Assembly (NCBI GenBank): GCA_029936705.1 | Contig: JAPYSD010000089.1 | Span: 1-9,690 of the forward strand | Source of the DNA: Croceicoccus sp. | Lineage (GTDB): Bacteria > Pseudomonadota > Alphaproteobacteria > Sphingomonadales > Sphingomonadaceae | DNA length: 9,690 nucleotides | Direction: 5' to 3' | Part shown: positions 1-6,093 of the stretch, piece after piece | How positions within the stretch are numbered: position 1 is the first letter of the stretch | Layout: every line of letters begins with the position of its first letter | Notes under the pieces: generated by a model | Seen by the model: the letters and a program-made list of their open reading frames with translations, nothing else | The model's database searches: none | What the model was told of the DNA's origin: nothing | Position numbers and translations under genes: made by a program

Positions 1-319
1 TGCCGGTTACGAAGGTGCGGTGATCGCGCGGAACTACGGGGTCGATCTGGGCCAGTTGCGCATGGCTCTGTCGGGCGATCCCAATGCGGGCGGCGGGCTG
101 GAAGGGGCGCTGGCCATGGTGGTGCGCCCCGATCCTGCGGGAAATGAGCAGGAAACCGGAATGCGTAATTACTTCAAGGGATTGATGATCAAGGACCTTG
201 AAGTCGCCATTGATGAGGCGGCCCGATTTGGCGTGCGGCTGCCGATGATCGAACTGATCCGCGACAACGCCGATTCCACTTCTGGCCTGGAATATCCCAA
301 AGGCCAGCCGATCGCCTGA
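1..319 (+). CDS. 3-hydroxyisobutyrate dehydrogenase-like NAD(P)-dependent oxidoreductase, C-terminal part only
   Basis: Only the last 105 codons are present; the reading frame is open from base 2 and the start lies upstream of the window. The visible part looks like the all-helical C-terminal domain of the beta-hydroxyacid dehydrogenase family (3-hydroxyisobutyrate/tartronate semialdehyde reductase type). The best marker is the segment KDLEVAIDEAARFGVRLPM near the end, which matches the family's conserved KDL..A...A...G...P helix lining the active site. The Rossmann domain with its GxGxxG motif and the catalytic lysine would be encoded upstream and cannot be checked. Such enzymes oxidise a beta-hydroxy acid, or reduce the semialdehyde, with NAD(P). 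The stop codon is about 30 bases before the next start, so this appears to be an upstream member of the same operon. Family assignment is fairly sure; substrate is unknown. Confidence 0.75.
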   Translation, partial: AGYEGAVIARNYGVDLGQLRMALSGDPNAGGGLEGALAMVVRPDPAGNEQETGMRNYFKGLMIKDLEVAIDEAARFGVRLPMIELIRDNADSTSGLEYPKGQPIA

Positions 320-336
320 GCGACGCCACCAGACAA

Positions 337-343
337 GCGAGGA
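337..343 (+). promoter_or_regulatory. Shine-Dalgarno site that decides the start of the CMD-family gene
   Basis: The sequence GCGAGGA sits directly against an ATG at 344 (no spacing) but 6 bases before a second in-frame ATG at 350. Normal spacing is roughly 5-9 bases, so initiation at 350 is favoured over 344. The two choices differ by only two residues. Confidence 0.55.
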
Positions 344-349
344 ATGACG

Positions 350-733
350 ATGAGCGACAATGCCTGGGAAAATGGACTGAAGGTCTTCGATGCCGTTTAT
401 GGCGAAGGCTTTTCGGCGATGATGAAGGGGCGGGAGAACGACCGTTTCAACCGCGAGATCATTGAAAACCAGTTCGGCAATCTGTGGGCCGACGACGCCC
501 TGTCCATCAGGGAAAAGCGCCTCATGGTGCTTGGCGCCACGACCATGCTGGGCAGGCAGGACCTGATCGAGATCCAGATGATGGGCGCCTTGGCGAACGA
601 TGAATTCACTGAAGAGGAATTGGCACTGATTCCTCATTTCATGTTATTCTATGCCGGTGCTGGCAACTGCACCGCTCTGATCCGCGGGATCGAAGCCGCC
701 AAGGCCCGCTTTGCCGAATTGAAGGGGGGCTGA
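350..733 (+). CDS. Carboxymuconolactone decarboxylase (CMD) family protein
   Basis: A small, mostly helical protein of 127 residues. The core from about residue 53 to 118 follows the gamma-carboxymuconolactone decarboxylase pattern: REKRLMVLGA at 54-63, a short linker, a helix with GAL at 79-81, then TEEELALI and a YAGAGN segment at 101-106. There is no CxxC pair (the only cysteine is Cys107), so it is not an AhpD-type peroxidase partner. The family often carries a histidine in the helix before the GAL-like motif; here Gln76 appears to occupy that place, so classic 4-carboxymuconolactone decarboxylation is doubtful. CMD-fold proteins of this size are common in catabolic operons, where they act on lactone, beta-keto acid or hydroperoxide intermediates. 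The start at 350 is chosen for Shine-Dalgarno spacing. It is followed after 6 bases by an SDR gene, consistent with an operon. Fold is confident; reaction is not known. Confidence 0.8.
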   Translation: MSDNAWENGLKVFDAVYGEGFSAMMKGRENDRFNREIIENQFGNLWADDALSIREKRLMVLGATTMLGRQDLIEIQMMGALANDEFTEEELALIPHFMLFYAGAGNCTALIRGIEAAKARFAELKGG

Positions 734-739
734 GACACC

Positions 740-1564
740 ATGCGCCAACTTCCGCGACGCCCGATCGACAAGGCCGCCTTTCGCGAGCGCTATGGCCCTT
801 GGGCCGTCATCGCGGGAGCATCCGAAGGAACCGGCGAATGCTATGCCCGGCAGCTGGCGGCCATGGGCATCAATCTGGTTCTGGTGTCCCGCAGGCAGGA
901 GGCGCTTGATGGGCTGGGCAGGGACCTGGCATCGGAGTTCGGGATCGAATACCGGGCCTGCGCGCAGGACCTGACCGAAGACCAGGCGGGATCGAAGATT
1001 GTCGAGGCCGCGTCGGATCTGGACATCGGGCTGTATATTTCAAACGCCGGCGCGGACGGTTTTTCGGCTTTTTTCGAAGACAGTACCGAAGCAGCGCATC
1101 GTCTGGTCCGGATGAATATCACGACTCTGATCGATGCCGCCAACGGTTTCGGCAAGCGCTTCCTGAAGCGGGGCACGGGCGGTATAATCGTAATGGCGTC
1201 GGGTGCTGGGCTGGGCGGTCAGCCCAATCTGGTGATGTATGCCGCCACCAAGGCGTTCGAGATCAATTTCGCAGAGTCGCTCTGGGCAGAATATCACGAA
1301 CGGGGCATCGACGTGATCGGCATTGCGGCCCCGATCATGCGCACTCCGACATTGCTGCGAATTGTTCCTGCAGATTTCGACACATCACATGCATTCGATC
1401 CTGCCGATGTGACGAACAACGCGCTGGCCGGATTGCTGGCCGGCGAACCGGTGCAGATCATCCCCGACGGTCCCGGCGCCGAAAAGCTTCCGCAAGTCGA
1501 GGCCGACCGCAGGGAGAGACTGAAGGGATTCATCGAATTCAACAAGAATTTCACGGGAGGATAA
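740..1564 (+). CDS. Short-chain dehydrogenase/reductase (SDR), predicted NADP(H)-dependent
   Basis: A 274-residue classical SDR with an N-terminal extension of about 20 residues before the Rossmann fold. The nucleotide-binding motif is GASEGTG at 26-32 and the NAG motif is at 102-104. The catalytic tetrad is complete: Asn126, Ser154, Tyr167 and Lys171 (YAATK). After the second beta strand it reads VSRRQ (49-53), with basic residues instead of an aspartate, which normally indicates NADP(H) preference. After strand 6 it has AAPIMRTPT rather than the usual PG. The overall style resembles the ketoacyl-reductase-like SDRs grouped with DltE/COG0300. It probably oxidises or reduces a secondary alcohol/ketone of the pathway substrate. 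The start ATG lies 6 bases after the CMD gene, with a G-rich stretch (722-729) as a modest ribosome site. The following SDR gene starts 4 bases after its stop. SDR assignment is very secure; substrate is unknown. Confidence 0.93.
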   Translation: MRQLPRRPIDKAAFRERYGPWAVIAGASEGTGECYARQLAAMGINLVLVSRRQEALDGLGRDLASEFGIEYRACAQDLTEDQAGSKIVEAASDLDIGLYISNAGADGFSAFFEDSTEAAHRLVRMNITTLIDAANGFGKRFLKRGTGGIIVMASGAGLGGQPNLVMYAATKAFEINFAESLWAEYHERGIDVIGIAAPIMRTPTLLRIVPADFDTSHAFDPADVTNNALAGLLAGEPVQIIPDGPGAEKLPQVEADRRERLKGFIEFNKNFTGG

Positions 1565-1568
1565 CGCA

Positions 1569-2372
1569 ATGCGCAGGCTTGAGGGCAAGGTGGCCGTCGT
1601 AACCGGCGGAGGCGGTGGTATCGGTTCGGCCGTTGCCAACCGCATTGTGCGGGAAGGGGGCAAGGTCGTCATTGCCGACCTGTTCGAGGATAGCGCCAGG
1701 GCCGCGGCCGGACCGCTGGGCGATGCCGCGCTTGCCATCCAGTTCGACGCATCCGATCCGGCATCCATCGAAGCGATGGTGACGGCTGCCGCCGATCATT
1801 TCGGCGGGATCGACATACTTCACAACAATGCCGCCATGACCGATCCGGCCAAGCATCCGCTGGACACCACGCCGGTTGATATTCCGATTGAGATCTGGGA
1901 CGAGATCATCGACATCAACCTGCGCGGCTATTTGCTGGGCTGCAAATATGCGATCCCGCATATGATCGCGCGCGGCGGCGGATCAATCATCAATACCGCG
2001 TCCAATAGCGGTATCGCGGGCGACCTTGCCCGGGTCGCCTATGGCGCCTCGAAAGGCGGCATCATCACGCTGTCGAAATATGTCGCCACGCAATACGGCA
2101 AGCAGAACATCCGCTGCAATTCGATCTCGCCCGGCGTTGTCTTGACGCCAGCGCTTGAGGCCACGGTCCCGGGCCTGAAGGAAGTGATCCAGCGCCATAT
2201 CCTGACGCCGGAATTCGGCACACCGGATGATATCGCCGCGCTGGTCGCCTTCCTCGCTTCGGACGAGAGTCGCTATATCACCGGCGAGAACATCTCGATT
2301 TCGGGAGGAGGCCTCTCGCATCAGCCGCATTACGCCGACCTGCTGGCCATGATGGAACAGCAATTGTCATGA
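1569..2372 (+). CDS. Short-chain dehydrogenase/reductase, predicted NAD(H)-dependent
   Basis: A 267-residue classical SDR. Motifs in order: TGGGGGIG at 12-19, Asp37 at the end of strand 2 (typical of NAD preference), NNAA at 86-89, Asn117, Ser145, and Tyr158-x3-Lys162 (YGASK). A SPGVVLTP segment follows strand 6 and an ITGENISISGGG segment precedes the C terminus. The last 20 or so residues carry an HQPHYADLLAMM tail that recurs in the minus-strand SDR at 6090-6905. With the shared ATQYGK and PDD.A.LVAFLASDES segments, the two are clear paralogues. A likely role is NAD-linked oxidation of a hydroxyl group. A good ribosome site GGGAGG (1555-1560) lies 8 bases before the ATG, inside the end of the preceding gene. 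The stop codon overlaps the sulfotransferase start in an ATGA, implying translational coupling. The substrate cannot be read from the sequence. Confidence 0.94.
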   Translation: MRRLEGKVAVVTGGGGGIGSAVANRIVREGGKVVIADLFEDSARAAAGPLGDAALAIQFDASDPASIEAMVTAAADHFGGIDILHNNAAMTDPAKHPLDTTPVDIPIEIWDEIIDINLRGYLLGCKYAIPHMIARGGGSIINTASNSGIAGDLARVAYGASKGGIITLSKYVATQYGKQNIRCNSISPGVVLTPALEATVPGLKEVIQRHILTPEFGTPDDIAALVAFLASDESRYITGENISISGGGLSHQPHYADLLAMMEQQLS

Positions 2373-3538
2373 CCGAACCGTTGAGCGTAGCCGGACTGGA
2401 GACCGCCGCTCGCGATGCCACGGGCCTGACTGACTTCGGGCCGGATACGGGGTGGCGTGAAGGGTTTGAAAGACTGGTCGCGGCGGTGGGGGCAATGGGC
2501 CCGAACGACCAGCTTCGCCAACTGGCGACCCATAATATCGTGGGCCAGCTTTCCACGCGGCTTCGGTTTGTCGAGGATGATCGCAACCATCCGGAAATCG
2601 CGCAGCAGGATGTCGGCGATCCGCTGATCGTGATCGGCCTTCCGCGCACCGGCACCACCATCACCTATGATCTGCTGTGCCTTGACCCAGAGGCCCGGGC
2701 GCCGCGCGAATGGGAATGGTATATCCCATGGCCGCCGACCAAGGCAGCATCATTCGACAGCGATCCGCGCATTGCGCAGGTCACCGCCATGTACGACAAC
2801 TGGCTGAAGCATGCGCCGCAGCTTCTCGACATTCAGCGGTTCGATTGCACCCAGCCGGGCGAATGCAATCACGGGATGCAATATCACTTCGCCAGCACCA
2901 ATTTCCCCGCGGAACTGGGCGTGCCCGACTATGCCGACTGGCTGCGCACGAACGAGGTGCCCGGACAGTATGTATCGCACAAGCGGCTTCTGCAGAACTT
3001 TCAGTGGAAGGGGCCGCAAGGGCACTGGACGCTGAAATCGCCGCAGCATCTGTTCGACTTGCCTGCTTTGCTGGAGGCCTATCCGGGCGCGATGCTGGTA
3101 TGGACGCACCGAGACCCTGGGCTGACATTCTCATCGCTCTCCAGCTTCATTGCTGGATTCCTCGCAGCGTTCGGCGGCGACAAGGACAAAGCCGCCATCG
3201 GGCGCGATGTGGTGGATACGTGGATCGCGGGCATGAACCGCGCCCTGTCCGCGCGTGCCGATCCGCGGATCGACGAGCGGATCATCGATCTGGCGCACAA
3301 GGATGTGGTGGCCGACCCGAAAGGGACGATCCGGCGCATCTACGACCGGTTCGGCCTGCGCTTTTCCGACGAACATGGCGCCCGGATCGACCGGTTCCTG
3401 GCCGACAATCCTGCCGCCAAGCGCATGGGCAAGCACAAGCATACGCCTGAACAATACGGGATCGTTGTGGCGGAAGTGCGCACCCGCATGGCGGACTATT
3501 ACGACCGCTTCGGCCATCTTCTGGGGAGACCATCATGA
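2369..3538 (+). CDS. Sulfotransferase family protein (PAPS-dependent type)
   Basis: A 389-residue soluble protein with the two nucleotide-binding signatures of the sulfotransferase fold. A P-loop-like 5'-phosphosulfate loop GLPRTGTT lies at 90-97, after the hydrophobic strand PLIVI. A VWTHRDP segment at 244-250, followed by Ser255/Ser256, matches the 3'-phosphate-binding region. A KSPQH segment at 223-227 is also typical of the bacterial Sulfotransfer_3-type family. Known members transfer a sulfuryl group from PAPS to a hydroxyl or amine of small molecules, lipids or carbohydrates. The long N-terminal region (1-85) and the aromatic-rich segment EWEWYIPWPP (114-123) probably shape the acceptor pocket. 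The gene sits between two SDR genes and shares ATGA overlaps at both ends, so it is made together with them. The ribosome site is weak (GGAA at 2354-2357), which suits coupling. The sulfated product, or a moonlighting role, is unknown. Confidence 0.85.
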   Translation: MTEPLSVAGLETAARDATGLTDFGPDTGWREGFERLVAAVGAMGPNDQLRQLATHNIVGQLSTRLRFVEDDRNHPEIAQQDVGDPLIVIGLPRTGTTITYDLLCLDPEARAPREWEWYIPWPPTKAASFDSDPRIAQVTAMYDNWLKHAPQLLDIQRFDCTQPGECNHGMQYHFASTNFPAELGVPDYADWLRTNEVPGQYVSHKRLLQNFQWKGPQGHWTLKSPQHLFDLPALLEAYPGAMLVWTHRDPGLTFSSLSSFIAGFLAAFGGDKDKAAIGRDVVDTWIAGMNRALSARADPRIDERIIDLAHKDVVADPKGTIRRIYDRFGLRFSDEHGARIDRFLADNPAAKRMGKHKHTPEQYGIVVAEVRTRMADYYDRFGHLLGRPS

Positions 3539-4311
3539 GCGTACTCGATCGCTTTCGCCTCGACGGAAAGACCGCCATTCTGACCGGCGTCGGCCCCGGC
3601 GTAGGCGAGCATGTTGCGAAGGCCTACGCCGAATTGGGCGCCAATGTCGTCATCTCCGCACGTTCGCAGGAAAGGCTGGACCGGATCGCGGCAGAGATCA
3701 ATGCGGCGGACGGCGGACGGGCACTGGCCGTCGCCACCGATGCGGGCAAGCGCGAAGACCTCGTCAATCTGGTCGAAAAGACGCGCGAAGCGTTCGGACC
3801 GATCCATATCATCTTCAATAATGCGGCGGCAGGCGTGGTCTATGCCCAAGACGGCGGCCTCTGGGCAAATACCGACGAGGTGTGGAAGACCGCGATAGAC
3901 GTGAACGTTATGGCCACCTGGCGTCTTGCAGAGATGACTGCTGCCGAGATGGAGTCCCACGGCAAGGGCACAATCATCTCGGTCCAGAGTTGCGGGGGCT
4001 TCACGCCCATTCCACCGGCGGTCGCCTATGGCGTCAGCAAGGCAGCATTGTCCTTCCTGACCCGTTCGCTGGCCAAGGCGCTGGCCCCGCACACGCGCGT
4101 CAATGCGCTCTGCGTCGGTTCGATGAGCCCAGACGGACAGGAGGCCGAAATCCACAAGGGGCTGGGACTTGCGGAGCGCAATGCCATCAAGCGTTTCGGC
4201 GCGGCGGACGAGGCGGTTGGCGCGGCTATCCTGCTGGCCAGCGATGGTTCGAGCTATACCACCGGCAGCACCGTGTTCGTCGAAGGCGGCCGCGTGGGCA
4301 CCATCTCATGA
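3535..4311 (+). CDS. Short-chain dehydrogenase/reductase, predicted NADP(H)-dependent
   Basis: A 258-residue classical SDR. Motifs: TGVGPGVG at 17-24, NNAA at 95-98, Asn124, Ser152 and Tyr165-x3-Lys169 (YGVSK). Strand 2 ends in SARSQER (41-47), where Arg43 and the absence of an acidic residue suggest NADP(H). The usual PG after strand 6 is replaced by CVGSMSPDG, a departure from the family that may alter the cofactor or substrate loop. The rest of the C-terminal half is normal, with an LLASD..SYTTGSTVFVEGG segment. A strong ribosome site GGGGAG (3523-3528) lies 6 bases before the ATG within the sulfotransferase gene, and both ends overlap their neighbours in ATGA. It is not a close copy of the other SDRs in the window, so it probably handles a different position or intermediate. 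The enzyme class is certain; the substrate is not. Confidence 0.93.
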   Translation: MSVLDRFRLDGKTAILTGVGPGVGEHVAKAYAELGANVVISARSQERLDRIAAEINAADGGRALAVATDAGKREDLVNLVEKTREAFGPIHIIFNNAAAGVVYAQDGGLWANTDEVWKTAIDVNVMATWRLAEMTAAEMESHGKGTIISVQSCGGFTPIPPAVAYGVSKAALSFLTRSLAKALAPHTRVNALCVGSMSPDGQEAEIHKGLGLAERNAIKRFGAADEAVGAAILLASDGSSYTTGSTVFVEGGRVGTIS

Positions 4312-5561
4312 CCAATCCGCTCTACACCCAAGAGCAGGAGCGCGCTGAAATTCTGGCGCTCCGCCTGATCGAACGACCTGACGTCAGGGCGGCGCGCGAA
4401 GCGGCGCGGCGGGACATGCTGAACGATCCTGCCGCCCGCACGACAGACGGCAATCTGGGTCTGGACCGCGCCCTGGATCAATGGGTTCTGGCGCTGGCCA
4501 TGCGCGAAGCGAATGGCGATACGGCGTCGCCGGTTGTTACCTGGAACGTGTCCAATCCCCCGCGGCGATGGTTCGGCCATGTCTATCACGGTGCGGCGGT
4601 CGCGGTGGACAATCCCGATAATTTCAATCGCGAAATCCCGATCGACGGGGAAGGGAACTACCGCATCGACCTTCGCTTTTCCGCCGACCCACCGCAGTTC
4701 AGCGTAGTGATCGAGATGGAGCCGGAACATCACGCCGGGCTGGGCGATAATATCGGTGCGCTGACGTTGCAGGACCTGCTGCCCCATTGCGATGGCGACC
4801 GCCGCGTGTCGGTGACCGTGAGGCCGCAAGCGGGCGGGCCGCTTCATCTGCAATCGCGTCCCGGCCGCATCCAGATCTACACGCGCGACAGCCAATGCGA
4901 CTGGAACCAGATGCCTGCCCAAGTCTCTGTCACCCGTCTCGATCCGCCGCCGGACTGGTCGCCGCGCAGCGAGGACGAGATCGCCGCCGCGATCATCGCT
5001 GACATGCCCGCGTGGGTGCGCTTCTGGCGCGGTTTCAAGGACAGCTTCCTCGGCTTTCCCGCGCCAAACGGGCTGGTCGGCCCTAACGGGCGCGACGGCA
5101 ATTGGGGTTATCTGGCAGGCGGACGTTTCGCACTGAAGGATGACGAAGCGCTGCTGGTCACGCTCGACCCTGCGGGCAGTTATTACACCGGCTTCCAGAT
5201 CACCGATCCGTGGACCATCGCGCCCGATCCGATGCTGCGGCTTGCCAGCCTCAACAAGGGGCAGGTGGTGCCCAATGCCGATGGGACGGTGACCTATGCG
5301 ATTGCGCTGGCTGATCCCGGCGTCGCGAACTGGATCGACACCTGCGGGCTGCATGAAGGCTGGATCCTGACAAGGTGGCAGGGCGTGCCCTCAGACGTCG
5401 ATCTGGGCCGGATGATCCGCGAGGTGCGGCTGACGATGATCAGGGATATTCCGGCCAGCGTGCCCATGATCGACCTTGCCGGTCGGAGGGCGCAGATCGC
5501 TACGCGCGCGTATGATTTCGCACGGCGCACCAGCAAGGAGGGGTGGACCGATGCAGCCTGA
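4308..5561 (+). CDS. Uncharacterised protein, DUF1214-like C-terminal region
   Basis: A 417-residue protein with no signal peptide or membrane segment visible. It starts with a helical, charged region (about 1-75). A beta-rich stretch (about 76-210) follows, containing WNVSNPPRRWFG and many short polar strands. Residues 270-365 include SYYTGFQITDPW (291-302), RLASLNKGQ (311-319), NADGTVTY (323-330), DPGVANWIDT (336-345) and ILTRWQG (353-359). The spacing of the Y.GFQ..D.W, SLN, DG, DPG..NW.D and final RW elements resembles DUF1214 domain proteins from memory. No catalytic motif is recognised and the function is unknown. The frame stays open upstream to 3882, but that part lies inside the SDR gene; the ATG at 4308 in an ATGA overlap is the natural start. 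The 3' end overlaps the VOC gene by 11 bases. The gene is clearly real because of its long coherent protein and operon fit. Confidence 0.85.
   Translation: MTNPLYTQEQERAEILALRLIERPDVRAAREAARRDMLNDPAARTTDGNLGLDRALDQWVLALAMREANGDTASPVVTWNVSNPPRRWFGHVYHGAAVAVDNPDNFNREIPIDGEGNYRIDLRFSADPPQFSVVIEMEPEHHAGLGDNIGALTLQDLLPHCDGDRRVSVTVRPQAGGPLHLQSRPGRIQIYTRDSQCDWNQMPAQVSVTRLDPPPDWSPRSEDEIAAAIIADMPAWVRFWRGFKDSFLGFPAPNGLVGPNGRDGNWGYLAGGRFALKDDEALLVTLDPAGSYYTGFQITDPWTIAPDPMLRLASLNKGQVVPNADGTVTYAIALADPGVANWIDTCGLHEGWILTRWQGVPSDVDLGRMIREVRLTMIRDIPASVPMIDLAGRRAQIATRAYDFARRTSKEGWTDAA
5535..5541 (+). promoter_or_regulatory. Shine-Dalgarno site for the VOC gene, inside the upstream coding region
   Basis: A consensus AAGGAGG lies 9 bases before the ATG at 5551 and just before the end of the upstream gene. 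It fixes the VOC start at 5551 although the frame is open further upstream to 5476. It also makes this gene less dependent on coupling than its ATGA-linked neighbours. Confidence 0.7.
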
Positions 5562-6093
5562 AGGATCGATCGTCGAATTGTGCCATGTCGTCAGGGACAT
5601 CGATGCCGCGCTGGAGCACTGGACACGCGACCTGCGTGCGGGGCCATTCTTCGTATTCGACATGCCGGTCATGCCGGGCCAGCGATATTATGGCGAGCCG
5701 ACGGAAGTTTCGATGCGGGTGGGATTCGGATTTTCCGGCGGCGTCCTGATCGAACTGCTCCAGCAGACCAACGACGGCGCCTCGCCCTTCCGCGATTTCC
5801 TGCAGGCACGGGGCGAAGGATTGCATCACGTCATGCCGCGCGCCGACTATGACACTGCCTATGCGCGCCTGTCGGCAGCAGGCTTCAAAGTCGCCTATAG
5901 CGGCACGATGCTATCGGGAGAGCGTTTCTGCCTGTTCGATACCTTTGCTTCTTACGGTTATTATACCGAGCTGATGGAAATGTCCGAAGCCATGCAGGGC
6001 AGTCTGGCGCTGATGGAAAAGGCCCATGCCGTATGGGATGGCCAGACCGATCCCGTGCGCGGCATAGACCGGCTGGCCGAACAGGCCGGTTAA
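5551..6093 (+). CDS. VOC superfamily (glyoxalase/methylmalonyl-CoA epimerase-like) protein
   Basis: A 180-residue protein of the vicinal oxygen chelate fold with two beta-alpha-beta-beta-beta modules. The putative metal ligands fall in the expected places: His12 (ELCHVVRDID), Glu69 (LIELLQQ), His92 or His93 (GEGLHHV) and Glu140 (YYTELME). The run ELLQQ...SPFRDFLQARGEGLHHV closely follows the pattern of methylmalonyl-CoA epimerase, whose ligands are His, Gln, His and Glu; here the second ligand would be Glu. Family members epimerise 2-methylacyl-CoA thioesters, isomerise, or cleave aromatic rings using a divalent metal. A C-terminal tail of about 35 residues beyond the second module is extra. 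It is the last gene of the plus-strand operon and ends in the TTAA shared with the convergent SDR. Fold is secure; a general epimerase/lyase role is plausible but the exact substrate is not evident. Confidence 0.85.
   Translation: MQPEGSIVELCHVVRDIDAALEHWTRDLRAGPFFVFDMPVMPGQRYYGEPTEVSMRVGFGFSGGVLIELLQQTNDGASPFRDFLQARGEGLHHVMPRADYDTAYARLSAAGFKVAYSGTMLSGERFCLFDTFASYGYYTELMEMSEAMQGSLALMEKAHAVWDGQTDPVRGIDRLAEQAG

Noticed and set aside
2710..3450. 246-codon plus-strand open frame in the sulfotransferase region
   Set aside because: It is a shadow in another frame of the sulfotransferase gene, which has clear motifs in its own frame; the alternative protein shows none.
3882..4307. Upstream in-frame extension of the DUF1214-like protein
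   Set aside because: The extension lies inside the SDR coding region and gives Arg/Gly/His-rich, low-complexity protein. The ATGA overlap at 4308 is the natural start.
4254..5354. 366-codon open frame on the minus strand
   Set aside because: It lies wholly antisense to the DUF1214-like gene and part of an SDR gene. Its protein is rich in Arg, Ala, His and Gly with no family motif, as expected of a shadow frame in high-GC DNA.
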